Of a stretch of DNA of 64,000 nt, positions 51,985-60,524 are shown piece after piece. The notes beneath the pieces were generated by a model. That model saw only the letters and a program-made list of their open reading frames with translations. It was not told where the DNA came from and did no database searches. The translations under genes and the position numbers were made by a program. Numbering within the stretch: position 1 is the stretch's first letter; every line of letters begins with the position of its first letter. The stretch is from Xenorhabdus griffiniae. GTDB taxonomy: Bacteria > Pseudomonadota > Gammaproteobacteria > Enterobacterales > Enterobacteriaceae. Location of the stretch: contig NZ_CP147737.1 of the NCBI RefSeq assembly GCF_037265215.1, positions 1,706,001-1,770,000 of the forward strand, given 5' to 3'.

Positions 51985-52697
51985 GAAGCACTCCGTTCAA
52001 AATGGGTGGCGCGTATTTCAAGCTGTTTGAGAATAAATTGGCTTACCAGGGTGATGATCAGATAGATAGCAGCAACAATCATATACCATGTGAACGGCTC
52101 CTGAGTTCGGGTAGCGATACTTTTGGTTTGTAACATTAGATCATTAACGCTGATTAACGAAACCAGGGCAGTATCTTTTAATAAAACCAGCCATTGATTA
52201 CCAAGCCCTGGCAAGGCGTGGCGCCACATTTGAGGCATAATCAAGCGAAAAAAGATACGGCGTTGGCTTAATCCCAGAGCTTGACCCGCTTCCCATTGCC
52301 CTGTCGGAACAGCTTTTAATGCTCCCCGCAGCGTTTGTGAAGCATAAGCAGAATAGAGCAGAGACAGCGCAATAACACCGCACAGAAAAGGGCTGACATC
52401 AAAGTTGTCAATTTCCATCTGTATTCTAAAGTGCCAAACAATGAGATTGATATCAAAACCATCCGACAGCGTAATGAGGAGTTGGGAACTGCCAAAATAG
52501 ATGAAGAGAACAACTAAAATTTCAGGCAATCCTCTGATCAAGGTAACCCAACAGGAGCCTAAAAAAGCAATCGGTTTCCAGCGAATGGATTCCCATGCAG
52601 CAAAAAACATTGCCAGAACCAAACCGACGACAAGCGAGGAAATAGCGAGGCCGACGGTGACTCCGGCGGCACTGATTAAAGAGAGAAGTTCATTCAT
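51981..52697 (-). CDS. artQ: Arginine ABC transporter permease ArtQ
   Basis: 238 residues (as E. coli), five membrane segments. EAA loop [21 protein letters not shown], split here as [12 protein letters not shown] and IFFRLIMPQ. It pairs with ArtM to form the membrane channel. Start ATG 52697, 11 bases after artI. Confidence 0.93.
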   Translation of the reverse strand: MNELLSLISAAGVTVGLAISSLVVGLVLAMFFAAWESIRWKPIAFLGSCWVTLIRGLPEILVVLFIYFGSSQLLITLSDGFDINLIVWHFRIQMEIDNFDVSPFLCGVIALSLLYSAYASQTLRGALKAVPTGQWEAGQALGLSQRRIFFRLIMPQMWRHALPGLGNQWLVLLKDTALVSLISVNDLMLQTKSIATRTQEPFTWYMIVAAIYLIITLVSQFILKQLEIRATHFERSAS

Positions 52698-52708
52698 TAG
52701 AATTGAGT

Positions 52709-53446
52709 TTATTGTTTAAACCATTTTTTGTAGATGGTATCGTAAGTACCGTCTTGTTTAACTTCCGTTAATGCTTTGTTCAGTTTATCCAGCAACTCAG
52801 TATTGCCTTTGCGAACCGCAATACCTAAACCGATACCAAAGTAGTTTTTGTCTGTCACTTTTTCGCCAACCGTACTTAATTCTTTATTCTTTTTCAGCCA
52901 TTCATTGACGACAGCTGTATCACCGAACAACGCATCAATACGACCATTTTTTAAATCAAGGATTGCATTTTGGTAGCTATCATAAGGTACGGTTTTCAGC
53001 TCTTTATGTTGCTCCATCAAATACTTCTGGTGTGTAGTACCATTCTGAGTACCGACTTGTTTACCTTTGAGATCGGCAACTTGAGCAAACTTCCCTTTGA
53101 TAGCAACGAAAATGGCAGAGTTATCATAATAAGTTTGGGTGAAATCAACTTGTTTTTTCCGATCCGGTGTGATGTCGATACCCGCCATCAAAACATCAAC
53201 TCGACGGAATTTTAAGCTGGGAATGAGGCTATCAAAAGCCTGGTTGGTGAATGTACATTCTGCGTTGAGCTTTGCACATATGGCATTCGCCAAATCGACA
53301 TCGAATCCTTGAATCTGATTATTTGCATCAATAAATTCAAATGGAGGGTAGGTTGCTTCCGTCGCAAAACGGAGCGTTACTTTCTCTGCTGCGGTTGCTG
53401 ACAAGGTCACTACACTCAATAAAGCGGCAAACAATAATTTCTTCAT
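52709..53446 (-). CDS. artI: Arginine-binding periplasmic protein ArtI
   Basis: 245 residues; signal peptide 1-19 ([19 protein letters not shown]). Type 2 periplasmic binding protein for basic amino acids: [54 protein letters not shown] and [11 protein letters not shown]. It resembles ArtI more than ArtJ ([13 protein letters not shown]). Only one binding-protein gene is present here; E. coli also has artJ. Confidence 0.92.
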   Translation of the reverse strand: MKKLLFAALLSVVTLSATAAEKVTLRFATEATYPPFEFIDANNQIQGFDVDLANAICAKLNAECTFTNQAFDSLIPSLKFRRVDVLMAGIDITPDRKKQVDFTQTYYDNSAIFVAIKGKFAQVADLKGKQVGTQNGTTHQKYLMEQHKELKTVPYDSYQNAILDLKNGRIDALFGDTAVVNEWLKKNKELSTVGEKVTDKNYFGIGLGIAVRKGNTELLDKLNKALTEVKQDGTYDTIYKKWFKQ

Positions 53447-53582
53447 AGCAATATCCTGTTGTTTATGAATGTCACGGTTGATAACTGCTTTAATGTTTTT
53501 TTGTAATCAACTATCGATATCTCTGCGTCATCTTTCAACCTGCTCCCTTATAGGGAAGTAGTAGATTGAAATTTATCGAATA

Positions 53583-53650
53583 TATACCCATCTCACTTCA
53601 AGATGCTCATTGTTGTCTTATAATGAGCAACTTGAAAGGTAACGCGTATG
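53583..53650 (+). repeat. Palindromic repeat, second subfamily, short form
   Basis: 68-base unit TATACCCATCTCACTTCAAG ... TAACGCGTATG, without the GC hairpin of the unit at 17473. Its interior instead has CTCATT/AATGAG. It separates artP from artI. Confidence 0.8.
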
Positions 53651-53668
53651 TAGATCCAATATGGTATT

Positions 53669-54397
53669 TCAGTGTGATAAATAGTGAGCAAAGGCTTCTG
53701 TTTGAGGATGCATAAAATGAGTTGCATCACCTTTTTCGACAATGTGCCCTTGTTCCATATATACAACCTGACTTGCTGTTTTGCGAGCAAATTCTACTTC
53801 ATGAGTCACGATAACCTGAGTGATACCGGTTTCTGCTAGCTCTTTAATAATGTCAATGACTTGGGAAGTGATTGCAGGATCGAGTGCAGCAGTGGGTTCA
53901 TCAAACAATAGAACCTGAGGTTCCATCATTAATGCGCGTGCAATGGCAACACGCTGTTGTTGTCCACCAGAAAGGTGCAGTGGAAAACGGTTGGCGAATT
54001 CACCCAAATGAAGTCGGGAAAGGAGTTTGGCCGCTTTTTCCCGTGCTTGTTGCTTAGATTGCTTTAATACTCGGCAAGGTGCTTCAATCAAATTATCCAT
54101 CACGGTCAAGTGTGTCCATAAATTATATTGCTGGAAAACCATGCCAACTTTTTGCCGCAATGCGAGAATTTCTTTGTGGTTAGGTTGCTGTTTGAAATCA
54201 AACTGGTGCGTTGCCACATTGAGTAATCCAGAACGAGGCAGTTCCAGTAAATTTAAGACACGCAGCAAAGAACTTTTTCCTGCTCCACTGGGACCTAGCA
54301 ACACGACAGTTTCTCCCGATGTACATTCAAAATTGATATCGAATAGAGCCTGTTGTGAGCCATAGAAACAATTTATGTTTTTTAATTGAATGCTCAT
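53669..54397 (-). CDS. artP: Arginine ABC transporter ATP-binding protein ArtP
   Basis: 242 residues, as E. coli. Walker [10 protein letters not shown] (35-43), signature [15 protein letters not shown], Walker B VLLFDEP, His switch [11 protein letters not shown] 54397 gives [13 protein letters not shown], the family N-terminus; an upstream frame to 54442 is unsupported. artP heads the cluster but lies 222 bases from artI, with a repeat in between. Confidence 0.94.
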   Translation of the reverse strand: MSIQLKNINCFYGSQQALFDINFECTSGETVVLLGPSGAGKSSLLRVLNLLELPRSGLLNVATHQFDFKQQPNHKEILALRQKVGMVFQQYNLWTHLTVMDNLIEAPCRVLKQSKQQAREKAAKLLSRLHLGEFANRFPLHLSGGQQQRVAIARALMMEPQVLLFDEPTAALDPAITSQVIDIIKELAETGITQVIVTHEVEFARKTASQVVYMEQGHIVEKGDATHFMHPQTEAFAHYLSH

Positions 54398-54629
54398 GCG
54401 AAAAATGTGAATAGTTAATTGACTGGTCGATATTAATCCCACAAGAATAACTATGCAATGATATTTGCATAAAATTGTTGTTTTAATCGAATTTGTTAGT
54501 TAACTAATCAATTTTTCGGCATTTTTTAGATCTTTTTTTGTTTTTTATATTAGTTTGGTAGATTGATTTTTATATCGAAAAATCTTTTTTATTCAGTTTA
54601 TGCATTAAACCAGGATAGCTTTTATTGTA
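54398..54629. other. artP upstream region with a 7-bp inverted repeat
   Basis: AT-rich. TATGCAA-TGATAT-TTGCATA (54452-54471) is a perfect 7-bp inverted repeat about 55 bases before the artP start. Position suits an operator; ArgR is the natural candidate, but the match to the ARG box (TGAAT-N4-ATTCA) is only partial. No gene is seen here. Confidence 0.5.
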
Positions 54630-54735
54630 TATACCAATCTAACTGTAAGATGCGTGTGATTTCTCCCCCGCTTTACGGGGAGAAATCACGTTTCATATCG
54701 TGTTGTAAATTGCAACTTGAAGTTTAATGCGTATA
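54630..54735 (+). repeat. Palindromic intergenic repeat between artP and lysO
   Basis: Forward unit TATACCAATCTAACTGTAAG ... CTTGAAGTTTAATGCGTATA, with a slightly mismatched hairpin (CTCCCCCGCTTTACGGGGAG). It ends seven bases from the lysO stop. Confidence 0.93.
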
Positions 54736-54741
54736 AATAAT

Positions 54742-55644
54742 TTACCGGGTAAACAATGCGATGAATAAAGGGGTTAATAAACTCAATATAAAACCATGAA
54801 CGATAGCTGCGGGTACGATACTGATACCACCACAGCGTTGTAAGATCGGTAAGGTAAAGTCAATTGAAGCCGCTCCGGTCAAACCCAATGCGGTTGAACG
54901 ATAACGATTTATTAGCATGGGAATAAGCATGATGGATGCCAATTCACGAGCTAAGTCATTGAAAAAGGCGGTACTGCCAAGCACAGGTCCGTAAGCATCG
55001 GAAATTAAAATGCCGGAAAGGGAATACCAACCGTATCCTGATGCAATGGCAAGACCCGTTTTGGTCGGTAATTCCAACAAAAATGCAGCCAGTACGCCAC
55101 CTAGCAGGGAACTGATGGCAACCACGATGGCAATAATCATACCACGGCGATTCAGCAGGGTTTGCTTTAGGCTCATGCCGTTATTGCGCAGTTGAATACC
55201 CACTAGAAATAGTAAAAAAATCAAGGCAATTTCGCTGGCTCGGCTAGAAAGATGAAACCCTGACCAGCCTATTAATCCAATAAGAAACCCCAATACTAAT
55301 GCACCACATAATTTGACGGAATCCAGAGCCATATGTAATCGGGAAGGCGGTTTTTCCTGTTTGTGTGCACTAATAATCCACGGATTTCGCTTATCTAAAA
55401 GGAAAAGCGCTAGCATATTAATTATAAAGGTGCATAGGAAAAATGTTGTTGCATACAGCAAGATAGAAAGTAAGTGACTACCCAAGTTTTCCAGCATCGC
55501 AAGGCTTATCCCCATCAAAATGAGAATGATATAGACCATGACATTGAGTAGCTGATGCACGAAGGTTAGCATCGATTTATCACTCAGATGAATAAGGTAG
55601 CCCAAGGCCAAAGGCAGGAGAATAATGATTAATCCTGAATACAT
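54742..55644 (-). CDS. lysO: L-lysine exporter LysO
   Basis: 300 residues (E. coli LysO/YbjE 299), about eight membrane segments, DUF340 family. Matches: ILLFLVGIQLRNNGMSLKQ, NRRGMI, GYGWYSLSGIL, GSTAFFNDLARE and the C-terminal AAIVHGFILSLL. Exports lysine and the toxic analogue thialysine. ATG 55644 (MYSGLI, E. coli MFSGLL) is preferred over 55653 because AAGG lies nine bases before it, whereas the earlier ATG abuts that sequence. Confidence 0.92.
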   Translation of the reverse strand: MYSGLIIILLPLALGYLIHLSDKSMLTFVHQLLNVMVYIILILMGISLAMLENLGSHLLSILLYATTFFLCTFIINMLALFLLDKRNPWIISAHKQEKPPSRLHMALDSVKLCGALVLGFLIGLIGWSGFHLSSRASEIALIFLLFLVGIQLRNNGMSLKQTLLNRRGMIIAIVVAISSLLGGVLAAFLLELPTKTGLAIASGYGWYSLSGILISDAYGPVLGSTAFFNDLARELASIMLIPMLINRYRSTALGLTGAASIDFTLPILQRCGGISIVPAAIVHGFILSLLTPLFIALFTR

Positions 55645-55704
55645 GATCCACATCCTTATCCAATAAAAAAACGTTTTTTTATCTTAATCTTAATAACGAA
55701 AACT

Positions 55705-55809
55705 ATACCAATCTAACTTCAAGATACATGTGATTCCTCCCCCGCGAAGCGGGCAGAAATCGCGTTTCATAGAGTGCTGTAAATTGCAACTTGAAGTTTA
55801 ATGGGTATA
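55705..55809 (+). repeat. Palindromic intergenic repeat upstream of lysO
   Basis: Forward unit TATACCAATCTAACTTCAAG ... AAGTTTAATGGGTATA; the hairpin has diverged (CCCCGCGAAGCGGGC). 61 bases upstream of the lysO start. Confidence 0.92.
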
Positions 55810-55965
55810 GACACAAAAACCAGCGAACATAAAGAAACAAAAAAGTTACATTGAAATAACAAGTAGGATAAAGGGAAACATACTGAAATTCAACGCATTT
55901 TTAAATCTCTGATAGGACGGATGTTATAAATAAAATTAAGTAAATTTGTATGGAAAAGAGAGGAA

Positions 55966-56369
55966 ATGTATGTGATTACCATTCGTACTTGACGAAAATA
56001 CGATTCTGATTGGTGAAAATGCGCAGGACAAATCCAGCCTCTTAGCCAGCTTTACTAATCCCCTGTCATTTTATAAGCTGAGTTTTTAATCGCTCGGTTT
56101 GTGCAATCCGTTTTGCGTATAACAAGGCGCTGCATATTAATCCCATATATACCAATCTCACTTCAAGATGCATGTAATTTCTCCCCGCGAAGCGGGGAGA
56201 AATCAGGTTTCATATCGTGTTGTAAATTGCAGCTTGAAGTTTAATGGGTATATACCGCAAGCATAATGTCACGTTAAATCTTAAAAAAGGAATTAAGGCT
56301 CTGCTTGCCTTACCTGTATTGGACATGGAAAGTTTTTTAAAAGAATACATATCAGAAATATCCCGTTGA
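55966..56369 (+). pseudogene. ybjD: Relic of ybjD, interrupted by a repeat
   Basis: Two fragments of the OLD-family ATPase YbjD. Fragment 1 (55966-56089) begins with a plausible start (AGAGGAA then ATG) and, after a frameshift/deletion, reads LDENTILIGENAQDKSSLLA, matching the YbjD N-terminal P-loop region (I recall LEQNNVLIGENAWGKSSLLD). The Walker A glycine is changed (NAQDKSS). Fragment 2 (56253-56369) contains ALPVLDMESFL, like YbjD ALPALDMEHFM. A palindromic repeat separates them. E. coli ybjD lies between lysO and macA, exactly this position. Most of the ~550-codon gene is gone. Confidence 0.75.
56148..56252 (+). repeat. Palindromic repeat inside the ybjD relic
   Basis: Forward unit TATACCAATCTCACTTCAAG ... 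GCTTGAAGTTTAATGGGTATA (last part GAAGTTTAATGGGTATA) with a perfect CTCCCCGCGAAGCGGGGAG hairpin. It lies between the two ybjD fragments. Confidence 0.93.
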
Positions 56370-56447
56370 TAGGGTTTGTTTATGTTTTATACAGTAAAGT
56401 TCAAGTTAAGTCATTAGATTGCATATTTTAATGGTAGGTATTTGTTG

Positions 56448-57593
56448 ATGAAACTTCTTTTTGCCAAGTATCGCTGGATTGGAGCAGGGCTTGTTCTCAT
56501 AGCTATTGCTTCTGTGTGGTCCTATTTTTTCTATCTGCCGAAGCCTGTCTCGTATCAGACGAGTGCAGTGATAAAGGGCGATTTCCAAAGAAATGTCCTG
56601 GCGGTGGGTAAATTGGATGCGGTCAGTAAAGTTGACGTCGGGGCTCAGGTTAGCGGTCAGTTGAAAGAGCTTTATGTGAAACTGGGGGATAAGGTTAAGC
56701 AAGGCCAATTATTGGCTTTGATTGATCCACAGACAGCAAAAAACACAGTGGCTGAAATTCAGGAAACAGCAAAATCATTGGAGGCTAATCTCCGTGGAGC
56801 GCGGGCTGAACTAAAACTTGCACAGCTTAAAGTCAATCGTTTGAGGCATTTGTTTAAATTACATGTTATTTCTCAGCAAGAATTGGATTCAAGCGTAACA
56901 GATATGCAGTCTAAGGCCGCCAGAATTGACGACTTGGTGGCGCAAATTAAGCAAAATAAGGCTAAACTTGATACGGCAAAAACGAACTTACAATATACCA
57001 GAATTACTGCCCCAATTGAGGGCATAGTGACAGATATTAAAACATTCCAGGGACAAACCGTGATTGCTGCACAGCAAGCACCGACTATTTTGACACTCGC
57101 AAACCTTGATACCATGATTGTTAATGCAGAAGTATCGGAAGCCGATGTCATCAATTTAGCACCTGGACAGAAAGTTTCATTTACCATCTTAGGCGCACCA
57201 GGAAGGCAATTTCACAGCGTCCTGAAAGATACCCTGCCAACACCCCAAGCTGAGAATAACGCGATTTTCTACTATGCACGCTTTGAAGTACCTAATCCCG
57301 AACATATTTTGCGTTTGCAGATGACTGCGCAAGTAAAAATAGCACTTCAGACTTTGCATAATGTATTGATGATCCCCATTTCAGCTTTGGAAATAGCTTC
57401 TCGTCAATATACGTCTTCAACTCAGCATGTACTTTCTACGCAATATGAAGTGAGTGTTTTACATAATGGTAAAGCAGAAAAACGTAAAATCACAATCGGG
57501 GCCTTTGATAACGCGAATGTTCAGGTGCTCTCTGGATTGAAGGAAAACGAACGTGTGATCACCAGTCGCAGTGATAGTAGCGTAGAGGAGTAA
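56448..57593 (+). CDS. macA: MacA, periplasmic adaptor of the MacAB-TolC pump
   Basis: 381 residues (E. coli 371). N-terminal membrane anchor (about 8-28), biotinyl-lipoyl segments (VSGQLKELYVKLGDKVKQGQ and ITAPIEGIVTDI), a helical hairpin between (about 85-165) and beta-barrel region. Couples MacB to TolC for export of macrolides, enterotoxin and peptides. ATG 56448; two TTG codons precede it in frame. Two bases separate it from macB. Confidence 0.93.
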   Translation: MKLLFAKYRWIGAGLVLIAIASVWSYFFYLPKPVSYQTSAVIKGDFQRNVLAVGKLDAVSKVDVGAQVSGQLKELYVKLGDKVKQGQLLALIDPQTAKNTVAEIQETAKSLEANLRGARAELKLAQLKVNRLRHLFKLHVISQQELDSSVTDMQSKAARIDDLVAQIKQNKAKLDTAKTNLQYTRITAPIEGIVTDIKTFQGQTVIAAQQAPTILTLANLDTMIVNAEVSEADVINLAPGQKVSFTILGAPGRQFHSVLKDTLPTPQAENNAIFYYARFEVPNPEHILRLQMTAQVKIALQTLHNVLMIPISALEIASRQYTSSTQHVLSTQYEVSVLHNGKAEKRKITIGAFDNANVQVLSGLKENERVITSRSDSSVEE

Positions 57594-57595
57594 TA

Positions 57596-59554
57596 ATGGG
57601 TACCTTACTGGAACTAAAAGGCGTTAGTCGTAATTATCCCGCTGGAGATGGACAAGTCACCGTTTTGGATGATATTTCGTTATCTATACAGGCAGGGGAA
57701 ATGGTGGCTATTGTTGGCGCTTCCGGTTCAGGTAAATCTACTTTAATGAATATACTTGGCTGTTTGGATAAACCCAGCAGTGGAGAATATTGGGTTGCGG
57801 GAAGAAATATTGCTGATTTGGATAGTGACCAATTGGCTGAGTTACGCAGGGAATATTTTGGCTTCATTTTTCAGCGCTACCATTTATTGGCTCATTTAAC
57901 CGCCGAGCAAAATGTTGAAATTCCGGCAATTTATTCCGGTGTTTCCAAAATACAACGTCGTGAGCGGGCTATTGAATTGCTAAAAAGCCTTGGATTGGGA
58001 AACCGGATTGATTATCGACCAACCCAGCTTTCAGGTGGACAGCAACAACGGGTTAGTATTGCCAGGGCTCTGATGAATGGTGGTCAGGTCATCCTGGCTG
58101 ACGAACCCACCGGCGCATTGGATAGCACTTCCGGCCAGGAAATGATGGATATCTTGAAGAAACTCTGTCAACGAGGACATACGGTTGTTATTGTTACCCA
58201 CGATCCTAACATTGCTGCACAGGCTCAACGGGTGATCGAAATCAAAGATGGACGTATCATGAGAGAGGTGCGTTCTTCTGAACATCAAAAATTACCTCAT
58301 ATCTCTTCGTCTGTAGATACAAAAACTGTCAATGTAAAAACCTCCTCAGTGCAAAAAATCTGGGGACGTTTTAATGAAGCTTTATTGATGGCATGGCGTG
58401 CCATGAATGTGAATAAGCTACGGACTCTGCTGACAATGCTTGGAATTATAATCGGCATTGCTTCTGTCGTCACGATCGTAGTGATTGGCGATGCGGCAAA
58501 ATCGATGGTGTTATCACATATTAAATCGATTGCCACTAACTCTATATCAATCTATCCAGGAAAAGATTTTGGCAGTGATAATGCTTTGGATATGCAGGCA
58601 CTGAAACTTACTGATATTACAGCAATAAAATCTCAGCCTTATGTTTTGGCTGCTTCTCCCGAATTTATAAATAGCGGGCGTTTGCGTCAGGGCAATATGG
58701 ATGCTAAAGCACAAATATTGGGGGTAGGAAATGACTTTTTTCAGGTATATGCAATGAAGTTTTCCCAAGGCATTCCTTTTACTGCAGACATGATTGAACG
58801 TCAGTCGCAAGTGGTTATCATTGATGATAATACACGTAAGAAATTCTTTCCTTACCAGGACAATGTGGTAGGCAAAGAGTTACTGTTAGCAAATATGCCC
58901 TTGACGGTGATTGGTGTAATTGCTAGTGGGCAAACGCTTTATAGCAGTGATACGTTACAAGTTTGGGTGCCTTACAGTACGATGAATAGCCGTTTGATGA
59001 ATCAAAATTACTTGAATTCGATTGTTATTAGGTTGAAAGATGGCTATGTATCCAACGAAGCAGAAGAAAAACTTAATCAATTGTTGATATTTCGTCACGG
59101 CAAAAAAGATTTTCACACTTATAACGTGAATAAGACCATTAAAATAATGGATAAAACAACCCGGACGATGCAAATATTTTTAACGTTAATTGCAGTAATA
59201 TCCTTGGTTGTCGGGGGGATTGGTGTCATGAATATCATGTTGGTATCTGTCACCGAACGTACAAGGGAAATTGGTATTCGTATGGCAGTAGGGGCCAGAA
59301 CCAGTGACATTATGCAGCAATTCCTTATTGAAGCTGTTTTGGTTTGTTTAATTGGGGGGATATTGGGGATTATTCTGTCATACAGCATTTCTTTTATGGT
59401 GCAATTGATGTTACCGAACTGGAATTTCGTTTATAGCTTCATTGCATTTATCATTGCATTTGGCTGTTCAACGGCAATAGGGATAATTTTCGGTTTCCTA
59501 CCGGCAAGAAATGCAGCTCACCTCGATCCTATAGAAGCATTGGCAAGGGAATAA
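57596..59554 (+). CDS. macB: MacB, ABC exporter of the MacAB-TolC system
   Basis: 652 residues (E. coli 648). N-terminal ATPase: Walker A GASGSGKST (41-49), signature [15 protein letters not shown], Walker B VILADEPTGALD. Then the first TM segment (about 283-305), a large periplasmic domain, and three C-terminal TM segments with the FtsX-type motif TERTREIGIRMAVGAR. A mechanotransmission-type exporter driving TolC from the periplasm. Confidence 0.95.
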   Translation: MGTLLELKGVSRNYPAGDGQVTVLDDISLSIQAGEMVAIVGASGSGKSTLMNILGCLDKPSSGEYWVAGRNIADLDSDQLAELRREYFGFIFQRYHLLAHLTAEQNVEIPAIYSGVSKIQRRERAIELLKSLGLGNRIDYRPTQLSGGQQQRVSIARALMNGGQVILADEPTGALDSTSGQEMMDILKKLCQRGHTVVIVTHDPNIAAQAQRVIEIKDGRIMREVRSSEHQKLPHISSSVDTKTVNVKTSSVQKIWGRFNEALLMAWRAMNVNKLRTLLTMLGIIIGIASVVTIVVIGDAAKSMVLSHIKSIATNSISIYPGKDFGSDNALDMQALKLTDITAIKSQPYVLAASPEFINSGRLRQGNMDAKAQILGVGNDFFQVYAMKFSQGIPFTADMIERQSQVVIIDDNTRKKFFPYQDNVVGKELLLANMPLTVIGVIASGQTLYSSDTLQVWVPYSTMNSRLMNQNYLNSIVIRLKDGYVSNEAEEKLNQLLIFRHGKKDFHTYNVNKTIKIMDKTTRTMQIFLTLIAVISLVVGGIGVMNIMLVSVTERTREIGIRMAVGARTSDIMQQFLIEAVLVCLIGGILGIILSYSISFMVQLMLPNWNFVYSFIAFIIAFGCSTAIGIIFGFLPARNAAHLDPIEALARE

Positions 59555-59558
59555 ATAG

Positions 59559-59595
59559 CACGCCACAAATAAGCTTATTGTCTATTTGTGGCGTG
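59559..59595. terminator. Long perfect stem-loop between macB and cspD
   Basis: CACGCCACAAATA, 11-base loop, TATTTGTGGCGTG: a 13-bp perfect stem in a convergent gap. No U tract follows on either strand. Confidence 0.55.
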
Positions 59596-59618
59596 GAAAT
59601 TACGAATTTATCGGGCCA

Positions 59619-59846
59619 CTATTTTTTTGATTTTGAACCATCTTCCAGAGGTACAATAAGACTGGCGTGGTTACCTTTGGGGCCTTGATGAACGTTAAAG
59701 TTCACTTTTTGCCCCGCTTTCAGCGTCCTATAACCATCCATCTGAATGGTTGAATAGTGAGCGAATATATCCTCGCCCCCGCTGGCTGGGCAAATAAATC
59801 CAAAGCCCTTTGCATTATTGAACCATTTAACAGTACCTGTTTCCAT
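59619..59846 (-). CDS. cspD: Cold-shock-like protein CspD
   Basis: 75 residues (E. coli 74). RNP motifs KGFGFICP and DIFAHYSTIQMDG; identical to E. coli CspD over VKWFNNAKGFGFICP. Inhibits DNA replication in stationary phase by binding single-stranded DNA. Divergent from clpS, as in E. coli. Confidence 0.95.
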   Translation of the reverse strand: METGTVKWFNNAKGFGFICPASGGEDIFAHYSTIQMDGYRTLKAGQKVNFNVHQGPKGNHASLIVPLEDGSKSKK

Positions 59847-60171
59847 ACTTCTCTATCCCTCGTATCACGATTTCGGGTTTAGGAGTCACTAAAAATTTCA
59901 AAATATGAACAAACGCCCAGACAGAAAGCGGTGTTCATAAAATATACTGTAGTGAAATTCATTACGTCGTCAAGCATATAAGCAACGTCAGGCTGTCTCA
60001 AATGACTAAAGTTTGATATAGATAACGGTATCCGATTTTTAGGCAAGATCCTGATCTGCTAATCAAGGAAGGGGTAAGCAGAGTGCTTTATGAAGTGATA
60101 AAATATATAGCAGTAGAATGAATTAGTTCATACTAAAATCCTGCGGACAGTGAATACCCAGCGGAAGAATA
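59847..60171. other. cspD/clpS divergent control region
   Basis: 325 bases, no gene. Two inverted repeats stand out: TATGAACA-N20-TGTTCATA (59904-59939), upstream of cspD, and ATGAA-TTAG-TTCAT (60118-60131), upstream of clpS. I cannot assign a regulator. Confidence 0.45.
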
Positions 60172-60492
60172 ATGACTGAGTTTTATAACGATTTGAAAGT
60201 TGAAGAATTTATTGAGGATGATGTAAAACAAAAACTACAACCACCATCAATGTATAAGGTTATTCTTAACAATGACGATTATACCCCTATGGAGTTTGTG
60301 GTTGACGTATTGCAAAAGTTCTTTTCTTATGATGTTGAACGAGCAACGCAACTAATGCTGGATGTCCATTACAAAGGGAAAGCAGTTTGCGGAATTTATA
60401 CGGCAGAGGTCGCAGAAACTAAAGCTGCGCAAGTGAACATGTATGCTAAGGAGCACGAGCATCCGTTACTTTGCACGCTGGAAAAAGTCTGA
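60172..60492 (+). CDS. clpS: ClpS, N-degron adaptor of ClpAP
   Basis: 106 residues, as E. coli. Flexible N-terminal extension (1-25), then the substrate-pocket segment [16 protein letters not shown] with N34, D35, D36, T38, M40, V43 and H66, all conserved. Delivers proteins with N-terminal Leu/Phe/Tyr/Trp to ClpA. 32 bases before clpA; Aat, which adds Leu/Phe, is encoded in the same window. Confidence 0.96.
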   Translation: MTEFYNDLKVEEFIEDDVKQKLQPPSMYKVILNNDDYTPMEFVVDVLQKFFSYDVERATQLMLDVHYKGKAVCGIYTAEVAETKAAQVNMYAKEHEHPLLCTLEKV

Positions 60493-60524
60493 TCTGGCTT
60501 ACTGAAATTTAGGAGGAGGTGCTT

